A model generated the notes under the pieces. It saw only the letters and a program-made list of their open reading frames with translations. It searched no databases and was not told the DNA's origin. Positions 56,701 to 64,000 of a stretch of DNA of 64,000 bases are shown piece by piece. The position numbers and the translations under genes are program-made. Numbering within the stretch: the first letter of the stretch is position 1; each line of letters opens with the position of its first letter. Source of the DNA: Diadema setosum (Eukaryota; Echinodermata; Echinoidea; Diadematoida; Diadematidae); the NCBI RefSeq assembly GCF_964275005.1, contig NC_092688.1:19872403-19936402 (forward strand), in the 5' to 3' direction.

Positions 56701-59700
56701 ATATTTAAAAAAGACCATAACTTTTGAATGGATTGTCCAATTTCCCGAACTTTCAATGATGTGTTCTACTAATGTTGTTGCATTCACTCAATCCACATGT
56801 ATATGAAGGTGGACTTGTCCTTTAAGAAACCATTTTCTTTTCCTTGAAATTCCAGTACTTAAAGCCAAATTCTAAGATAAAACATAATAACAAAACAAGG
56901 TAAACACGTCATCAAAATTATATTGAGATAGAACTACAAATCTTGTTTTTGGATCTTTCCCTTTCCAGTCCTGGGGACTTGTTCCTCTGTTCACTTTAGT
57001 TGTCAGATAACTTCAATAATATTTAAAAATACAATGTCATAAACAGTTGGTTCAACTTGGAAAATGTAATAATTATTGTCATATTTAAAAAAAAAAAGTC
57101 ACACAATTTTGTTTATGATTACCATGTTGTACATGGAAAAACAACAACTAAGAATTCAAGAACAAGTTGTGCACCAGCTATAGGCATGTGGCCTTTTTGT
57201 GGAGTTTGATTATTTTATGATTTTTTTTTTAAGATTGTGGACTAGGGCATGCATGAACTGCCACATGTATCACTTTGGTATCAAGGGAATTCTGGTGAGC
57301 TAGGTATACAAAAGTCACTTCTACTGTGATGATTTTGTAGATATTAAATGTATTTGAAAATGTTAATAGATAGTGAAAAGGAACTGAAGTCTTGCCTTTC
57401 ACTATCACATAACAATATGGTGTTAACAAACAATGTCACCTCCGAAACACAAGAAAAAGCAACCTACATGGAAAGCTGTGATTGGTAAATCTTCACAACT
57501 AAATTGCTTAAATTGGAAATCAAGTTTCTAAGATGAAAGCATCTATATGTTTACTTAACTAAAGCAGGAGAATTGATCTTGATTACAATATTATATATAC
57601 AACAGATGGGTGTATTTTGTGCATTCTCTTTGTTAAAAAAGTGAAAAAATGTAAATTTGCACTAAAACGTACAGTATAGTGATAAAAATAAGAGTGAGAG
57701 TGTGTTAGTTGATTTCTCCACTTTGAGACTGATGTTACTAAAATAAATGAAACCATTGGTGTACATGATATGGTTTCTCTTCAATAGAAATGAGCAAAAA
57801 CTCTTGTTAATAGTGTTTTGTCACCTCCGAAACAGTAATTCTTAGTTTTTATCAGATCTTTTATTAATCTCTAGAAAATTCTCACTTCCTGTTGCCATAT
57901 TACTATTTTCATCTAAAAGAGATTCCTGTCAATTGGACAGAATGAAACAAAATTGCTTTGTCTTCGAGAAATTATCAAATATAATACGCTTGTTGTTTCG
58001 GAGGTGACGATTGTTTCGGAGGTGACAAGTGTTAACGGAAAATTGTAAATTGCTCCGAAATGAAAACAGGAGGCTACATTTCTACTACCTTCCTTCTGAG
58101 ATAATGTGAGGGGATATGTTACATGTAGGCATGAGACTTGGTAGGTCTGGACGTCACAAAGCTTTAGTACCAAGTGGTAGTCTTCTCATCCAGTGATGGC
58201 AGCAATGAAACTTTAACAATTCATAACTTTTTGAACAGATTGTCTGATCTTCCTCAAAATTTCACTGATCATTGTGTTCTATTGAAATTGCTGCATTTTC
58301 TCAAACCTTATATTAGATGAACTTGTCTTTTAAGAGCATTCTGCAGTATCTGTGGATATTTTTTTTTTTTTTAAATGGTAATAATGGTCTGTGTCAAACT
58401 TGCTTGTATTCAACTGTGAGTGCCATCTGTTAGAGATTTGAAGAAGTGCCATGAAATTTGAGTGTGTTATTTAAAATACTGAATATGCCTGATAGTAACT
58501 ACAATGTAGTATCCAGTGAATGATCTCATGCTCTTCACTGATTAGCTTTACAAATGCTTGTTCAAGTCATGGTCTGATTTAGGGAATCTAAAACATGCTA
58601 CAGAGTGAGTGGAACATTACTACATGTATCTGTGAATGAATAGCTATATTTGTCACATAGATAAACTCCACATTGTTTTTTTTCTTCTTATTTTTCTCAC
58701 CACAATCAATATCAGCAAGGTGTAATATTACACAAATGTGCCCCTTTCTGTAATATAGCATGTTTATTGCACATTGTAGTCGAGTAACCAAATGCTGCAT
58801 ATTTTGATCAAGAGAGTAACATACACCCTCTGAATTACTTTGTTTTTTCCTCAGCCGCATCCTGTCTGACAGTGGATTTTGCAAAAGAAGGAAGCCAGGA
58901 GCTGGTGGCACTGGCAAGCTACCCTGGGTCAGGGAATACTTGGTTACGGCATCTGATAGAACACTCCACTGGCATATACACAGGCAGTGTGTATACTGAC
59001 AAGAAGCTGTTGTCAGGTGGTGGGTCCTTGCTTTGAATGATAGTCAATCCACGGACCCCGTTTACAGTGCGAGGCTCGGCCGTGGCCGAGCCGCAGCCGA
59101 GCCCATCCCCGCTTCATTGTAAACGCACGAAAGGCCAAATGCGAGGCCAAAATTGGCCTCGCATTTGGCCTCGCTCTGGAGGTGGTCTCGGCCGCGGCCG
59201 AGCCGCAACCGAGCCGCGGCCGAGCCCGGCCTCTTCTTGGTGTAAACGCAAACTGGGCCAAATGCGCGGCCAATTTTAGTCTGCCTTCCAGATCCTCTGC
59301 CCGTACTATTTCGCTATTCACGATATTAACCCCCTCAACGTCGACAACTAGTATAGTTTAAGGTGGTTTTGTCCTGCAAAGGATTTTTCCTTCGGCAAAG
59401 GCCTTTGCCCGAACGGCGACTTTGTCGCAACGGAATCCAGTTGGCAAAGGGTCTGAAAACCAGACTATACCAAATTGCGTTTGTTTACAAGCAGAGCGCC
59501 ACTACGACAAAATATTGAAAGGTTTGAATTAAAAGCGCGGCCGAGCCCAGCAGTGTAAACGGACAAAATTGCGAGGCTCGGCCGTGCAATTGAGGCCGGG
59601 CTGTAAACGGGGTCTTAGAGACATGGTTGCCCAAATAGCAGTCCACGTTTAATTAACCCATTGAGGACGGTTTGATTTTGCTACAACATGCATTTCCCAT

Positions 59701-62700
59701 AGACTCCTGACCGAGTGTTCGCGGGACTCGTCCTCAACGGGTTCAGATGGGCAACTCCCCTTAAAAGACAGTCCTCAGGACTGGAAGTTTTCTTTTGTTA
59801 TATCAAAACTTTCTTCTAGCTGAACAAATAAAGTATATTATACAAAGATGTAGATGATAATTTTTGGACATGAGAATTTTTGCTTTGTTGTTATTACCTC
59901 CCCCCAAGGAAGGAGGAGGTTAAGTGATCATCGGAGTTGGTTTGTCTGTTTGCAAAATAACTCAAAAAGATGAGTACGGATTAAAATGAAACTTGCAAAA
60001 AAAAGTTGACATTGACACAAGGAACACCTCATTCAATTTTTGTAGTGATCTGGGGATTTTTGGCATATAAGGTCTACAAACTTGGGGTTCAAGCTGTGCG
60101 TACTGGAGTTTATATTAAAAATGTGCACTAAAGGGCATACTCTGCTCGGGCAAGGCACCGTGCAATGACACAAACAAAATGCTTCTATTTGGGGAAATTG
60201 CATGCGTGTAAGGGTGGAAATGAGTTGCTGGCTTGGCAGAGGTCTGTGCTCTCCAAGTACTTTTCTAGTTGTGTTTGCTATCATGCACTTGTCAATGTAA
60301 TGACTCACCCCACTACCCCCGGACATGGGTGCGTCATTTCCTCGTTTGGTCCGTCAAATTTGTGACCCAGGTGTTCGTCATTTTACCAGCTTTGTCCGTC
60401 AAATTTTTGACCGAGGGGTGCGTCAAAATCCCATCATTGTCGGTCAAATTTTTGACCGAGGGGTGCGTCATGGTACGTCACTTGGCTATGGAAAATAACA
60501 CGCATTATTCTGAACCGAGGGGTGCGTCACTTGGCTATGGAAAACTGCACACATTTTTGCACGCTACCAGTACCGTATACACGTACCGCGAGTGAAATTA
60601 CAGCGAGCGTTTTCCCGCGGCAAGTGAAAATCAAAGTCGGGAAGCGTTTTGGAATAAGAGGGAAAAATGCTTGCCAGAATCTGGCAAGCAAATAATTTAA
60701 AAGCCACCCTTTCTCCTCACATTTTCTATCCAACAAACCCATGAAATCACGCATACTCAATCTCAAACCAGGGACTGTTTAGCGATGTAACAATTTCAAC
60801 CTTACTGTCGAACACTGTATTAGTGCCTATTGCATATTGCGATGCAACACCAACACACATTGCTATCGAAGAAAGTTCATTTATATTCCAATACAATGTG
60901 CGTCTAAATAATGTTTTGTGGTGACAAAGGCGAAGTTTTGACAGTAAAAGAAGCGGCAGCAGAAGAAACTGCCTGCCGCATGCCATTTTCTGCTCGCGGG
61001 ATTAGCCCGACGAGACGCGCGACGCTGTTAGTACGCTGTGCGAATCTCTACGTACAGCGACTGGGCTGTGTATACTCGCGGGAATGCCATGGCGTGGTGT
61101 GTGTACCTGCGCTACAGTACGCATCCACCGGACTAGCAAAGGCCGCGCACACACAGCGCATCTGCACACGTGATTGTCATGTATGGATTGCATGCACAGA
61201 ATACATACACACTGTACGGAATATCGTAGCAGCAGCGTGATGTACGGTGAATGACGGTGTGGTGCTTACAGGGCCAGGGTAAGGGAAACTTGCCGAAACT
61301 TTTACAAATTATGTTTACGAACCAAAACAAAATGAAATTGCTTGAATAAAACGTATGCAAAAATCGTTTCAGTATTTTCGGGGGTGCGTCAAATGTCCCG
61401 AGGATGTCCGTCAAAAAAGTGACCGAGGTGTGCGTCACTTTCAACGTGTTGTCCGTCAAAAAAGTGACTGTGGTGTTCGTCACTTGCAGCGTTTTGTCTG
61501 TCAAACAAGTGACTGTGGTGTCCATCAAAAACCCTGTGTGGTCAGTCAAAAAATGACCATGACGCACCCATGTCCGGGGGTAGTGGGGTGCGTCATTACA
61601 TTGACAAGTGCATAATTGGAGCATGCTGTATATATTGATGATGAGTGGCAGAAGATGGAGCATACAGAATGTTCCATCCAAAGAATCTTGAAACACTCTG
61701 GAGGTCAAGATCAAAAAGTCCCAGGTCAAAGGTTACTTGTTGCCCTCCTGAAAGAGCATTTCTAACCCAAGGCTGTAGATCTTCTGTACACTCCTGACAA
61801 AGGTCATTGTGTCATGCATGTACAATGTATTTCAAATGGGTGTCTGTGGTATTTCTATGTAGATTTTCTGTTGTAACCATTTTTGCAGCATTATACAATT
61901 GTATATTGTACCTTTAAGCTCACAATGTGCTCAGAACAGCTTGTGCACCTCATAATACAGTAAATTTGTAGTGCGCTTAATCACAGTTCTTATCCAATAC
62001 TTCGTGCTTCCCAAAGTCACTCTGGAATATGAAAAATATCATTTTTCTTTTGTTAATTATCATTTGCCATTTATGCTAACATGTGGAAACATTCTTGCAT
62101 GGGAGAGCATCCAAAAATAGTTTTGTGAAATGTTAAAAAAGATCCAGTATCAATTTATCAAGTTAGTCTAACTCCAGACTGATATTTGACTAACCCATAT
62201 AATTACTGTAAAACGAGAAATGTTCGGCTGCATTTTAATTTCGCGAATTTCACGAGCGCCAACATTCGCAGAATCAAAGTGCATGCGAAAGTTCTTGCCT
62301 ACACAATATGCATTGGATGCCAGGGGTAATTCGCAAAAATTTCATGCTGCATGAAAGGCCATCGGCTCCAATTCTCAAAATTTTCATGCAGCGAATTTAT
62401 TGTGTTTTAAAGTATATGGTGCCCCATTTTTGTATGATAAATGCAGATAAGTGTGATGTGTTTTGTGTTTTGCCCTTGTAATTTGTAATTTTGATAATGA
62501 TGAGAACCATGCATAAACTCTTGAGCATGACAATGTGAAAGATATGAATGATTCTTTGTGTGTATACCAGCTGTAATGGGATCACGAGAAATTCCGTTGA
62601 ATTATGCGTGAGTGTCTCACAAGTACAATGTCTGTCACAGACTTCTCACACCTACTGTTGGTTTTTTCTTGGTCTAGTTAATGCAATTTCTCGGTTGCCT

Positions 62701-62926
62701 TCTTCTGTTTATGAATGACCAGGTTTTCATGGCGAAGAGAGGGACTTTATGGAAAGATCAGTTTTGGGAGTGAAAATGCATCGCTGCAGCAAAAGAGAGT
62801 TGAAGAAGTTTGATGCTGTTGTGTTCCTGGTGAGGAACCCATACAACGCCATGGTCTCCGAATGGCACAGATACCATTCTTCCCAACACACCGGCACAGT
62901 GGACCTTGATACGTTTAAGAGCAAAG
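53538..62926 (+). CDS. WSCD-family sulfotransferase, 5' three coding exons (partial)
   Basis: WSCD proteins are Golgi type II membrane enzymes of the PAPS-dependent sulfotransferase superfamily; vertebrate members sulfate sialic acid. Exons 53538-53778, 58855-59016 and 62723-62926 join in phase 1 to 202 residues so far. The order is a short cytosolic start, a signal anchor (about residues 27-48, [20 protein letters not shown]), then [19 protein letters not shown] (the 5'-phosphosulfate loop), [16 protein letters not shown], and [18 protein letters not shown] (3'-phosphate binding region). This closely follows the vertebrate WSCD catalytic domain. The WSC domains that sit between anchor and catalytic domain in vertebrate WSCD1/2 are absent from the exons found. 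The 3' part of the gene lies to the right of the window. Substrate is unknown; the family assignment is firm, the orthology is not. Confidence 0.85.
53793..53892. mobile_element. Fragment of the TTAA-family MITE (centre part)
   Basis: GTAATATTATTTCCACTACC and GTGCTCTGTTATTATG-TTAAAAAAGTGAAAAA match the centre and start of the right arm of the 7415 family. It begins only 14 bp after the exon 1 donor. Confidence 0.45.
54421..58027. repeat. Cluster of a 15-bp motif, GTTTCGGAGGTGACA
   Basis: Nine copies: plus strand at 54421, 54452, 54810, 55022 (one change), 55877 (one change), 57995 and 58013; minus strand at 57434 and 57819. Doubled copies followed by a GTTAAC-like hexamer sit near both edges. 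There is no open frame between them. The copies at 54810 and 55022 are part of a 212-bp tandem duplication (54673-55068). It probably belongs to an uncharacterised transposon in the first sulfotransferase intron. Confidence 0.8.
56264..56821. mobile_element. TTAA-family MITE with long inverted arms, copy 4
   Basis: It has AAAGGACAAGTTCACC at the left, GGTGGACTTGTCCTT at the right with TTAA at 56822-56825, and the family blocks ACACATCAGTGAGAGTTTGA and CAATGATGTGTTCTACTAAT. The left TTAA is degenerate. It lies inside the motif-cluster region. Confidence 0.75.
58140..58329. mobile_element. TTAA-family MITE, right-arm fragment (copy 5)
   Basis: Matches the right arm only (AGTCTTCTCATCCAG, TTTCACTGATC then TGTGTTCT, AACTTGTCTT) and ends at TTAA (58330-58333). 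The left arm is absent next to it; a possible continuation lies at 53793-53892. Confidence 0.6.
58855..59016 (+). CDS. Sulfotransferase exon 2: PAPS loop
   Basis: 162 bp, after TTTTTTCCTCAG and before GTGGTG. It encodes [20 protein letters not shown], then [20 protein letters not shown] and [12 protein letters not shown]. The phase 1 end matches the next exon so that Gly-Phe-His-Gly-Glu follows, as in WSCD proteins. Confidence 0.9.
59054..59614. mobile_element. CpG-rich TIR element with GCCGAGCC motifs, 561 bp
   Basis: GACCCCGTTTACAG and CTGTAAACGGGGTC are perfect 14-bp inverted ends. Subterminal GCGAGGCTCGGCCGTG and GGCCGAGCCGC motifs recur in both orientations, with TGTAAACGCA repeated inside. 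No target duplication is seen. It starts 38 bp after exon 2 of the sulfotransferase gene. Confidence 0.8.
59889..60272. mobile_element. ATTACCTCCGCCAAGG-type repeat element, copy 2
   Basis: Begins ATTACCTCCCCCCAAGGAAGG and ends TGGCAGAGGTCTGTGCTCTC followed by CTTTTCTAGTT. It shares TTGCAAAATAA and GACACAAGGAACA with the copy at 35340. Confidence 0.7.
60283..61613. mobile_element. 1.33-kb element with 55-bp TIRs and subterminal CGTCA repeats
   Basis: The 55-bp termini (60283-60337 and 61559-61613) are inverted repeats with a single mismatch, containing CACTTGTCAATGTAATGAC and CTACCCCCGGACATGGGTGC. Inside each end lie several direct repeats built on GTCCGTCAAA then TTGACCGAGGGGTGCGTCA or related, spaced about 42-48 bp. 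There is no transposase frame. It lies in the second sulfotransferase intron. Confidence 0.85.
61614..62203. other. Intron sequence, nothing recognised
   Basis: AT-rich intron sequence without a repeat boundary or exon that I can support. Confidence 0.45.
62204..62414. mobile_element. Possible TA-type MITE related to the CTGTATACGC family
   Basis: TACTGTAAAACGAGAAATG at the left and a TGTGTTTTAAAGTA right end are imperfect inverted repeats. TTTCGCGAATTTC motifs inside resemble the element at 16651. It is weakly preserved. Confidence 0.45.
62723..62926 (+). CDS. Sulfotransferase exon 3: 3'-phosphate binding region
   Basis: 204 bp, after TGACCAG and before GTATGA. It encodes [40 protein letters not shown] and a WHRYHSSQ stretch. 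The donor is weak; reading on gives 36 unrelated residues to a stop at 63036, so a splice at 62926 is preferred. Confidence 0.88.
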
Positions 62927-63036
62927 GTATGACTTATGGACGATTGCATCACAAAACCAACAACAAAGTCGCCCAAGAAGATTATTTTGTTGTGATCAGA
63001 TATTGGTGGAAGAGATTCTCAGTTTACAGAGAGTGA

Positions 63037-64000
63037 TAAAAGACTCATCCTGATTGGATTCTCTTTAATCCTTGAAAGAAGAGATGGAAGTAGAAATTAC
63101 TGTTGAGAAAACATGACTATTGAAGTAAATATTCAGTGTATATTTATTCACTCGTTGTTTTCCGTAGTGATAAAACTATTTCAAACTTTAACATATTATG
63201 CTATAAAGGGGTGATTAGATTATCCTTAAACTGGGCATGATCATTTGGTCCATTTAATGCAGGATTACTGGGCCCCGTTTTATCAAAAGATATAATCGAT
63301 TATAAATTTCCTTACCGCACAGGCTACTATTAGAAATCACCTATATTATCAATTATAACTCTTCATAAAACAGGGGCCTGGTGTGTCAAAGTGTCTTTAC
63401 TTTGCTTTGTGCAAGAGTTTCAAATGCATGTCTCGTACACCACATGGGGAGAAACCAAAGTTGAATCATGGTTATTACCAAAAATGCTTGAAGCGTGTTG
63501 TTAAGTATTACTTGCAGACGTACATGTTGGAAGGGTTACTCTTGAAGATTGCACAGAGAAACTTTAAAGGTCCTTTTTGATCAAGAACACATTATTTGTT
63601 AAACTACTGGAAAATCAACCTTTGGAATGGTTTTGTTTTTGGATTGGTTTTGTGATATGTTGTCACACATAATCTCTCTGTGTAGCACACAGTGCTTACA
63701 TGTATATCTAATCCCCAAATCCGACCCATTTTGTGTTTCTTTCTGTTCCTACAACAAATGCTTCAGAGTGAACCAAACGTACACTCTGGGGACAGTGGCT
63801 TGCTTGTTGTCTGTAGCACTTTGTGTTTTTGTTGTTTTTTTATGATAGTTATTTTCATTTGAAAATAACCAAGTCTGATACTAGATATCAATGTGATGAT
63901 TTTATCCTGCAAAGGGTATCAGTCTGAGAAGTGAAATTTAATTGAAAAGTAATCCTTTTCAAATATTGATGATGGAATTACGTAGTAGGATAAACTTGTT
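63037..64000. other. Intron sequence of the sulfotransferase gene
   Basis: No fourth exon matching the WSCD catalytic domain was found before the window ends. It contains the short MITE at 63270-63378. Confidence 0.45.
63270..63378. mobile_element. 109-bp MITE with GGGCCCCGTTTTAT ends
   Basis: GGGCCCCGTTTTATCAAAAG and CTTCATAAAACAGGGGCC are inverted ends around AT-rich ATAATCGATTATAA and ATCAATTATAAC. It resembles short MITEs common in marine deuterostomes. Confidence 0.65.

Noticed and set aside
62927..63036. Readthrough end of the sulfotransferase at a stop at 63036
   Set aside because: The 36 extra residues do not resemble the catalytic domain, which should continue for many more residues. 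A splice at 62926 fits better.

Overview
The window is animal nuclear DNA. Coding exons are short, carry GT-AG splice sites and sit in long AT-rich introns, and the space between them is packed with transposons of several superfamilies. The repeat repertoire (CR1/L2-like LINE, many TTAA- and TA-flanked MITEs, hAT-like elements with poly-C/G tracts, elements starting TTTAGCTCACCTGAGC or ATTACCTCCGCCAAGG) resembles marine invertebrates. An echinoderm such as a sea urchin is my best guess, but that is inference from repeat style and protein similarity, not proof.

Three host genes are supported. (1) A translation initiation factor 4H gene (eIF4H) on the + strand: seven coding exons from 5744 to 17812, lacking only the first exon. 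(2) GPN3, a GPN-loop GTPase involved in RNA polymerase II assembly, on the - strand from 36062 to 27411: eight coding exons that join in frame to a complete 276-residue protein. It converges on eIF4H. (3) The first three coding exons (53538 to 62926, +) of a sulfotransferase of the WSCD (sialate O-sulfotransferase-like) family, running off the right edge.

Layout: 350-4802 is a decayed CR1/L2-type LINE on the - strand with an 8-bp insertion in the reverse transcriptase catalytic motif and a tandemly duplicated 3' UTR. 5744-20620 is eIF4H, with a MITE in its second visible intron and a 3.4-kb DNA transposon plus other repeats in its 7-kb last intron. 22224-26295 is a nest of palindromic and TTAA-flanked elements, including two near-identical MITEs in inverted orientation. 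27411-36062 is GPN3; one intron holds a 16-unit, roughly 158-bp minisatellite in which 15 units carry a DR1 nuclear-receptor-type motif. 36700-53200 is almost entirely repeats, including an hAT-like element (40342-44100) with a perfect 8-bp target duplication filled by a roughly 280-bp tandem array. 53538-64000 is the sulfotransferase gene, whose introns contain a cluster of a 15-bp motif (GTTTCGGAGGTGACA) and a TIR element with subterminal CGTCA-type repeats.

The three genes have unrelated housekeeping or Golgi roles and do not form a pathway. The notable biology is in the repeats: several transposons carry internally amplified arrays, and some insertions interrupt older elements, giving a relative age order.
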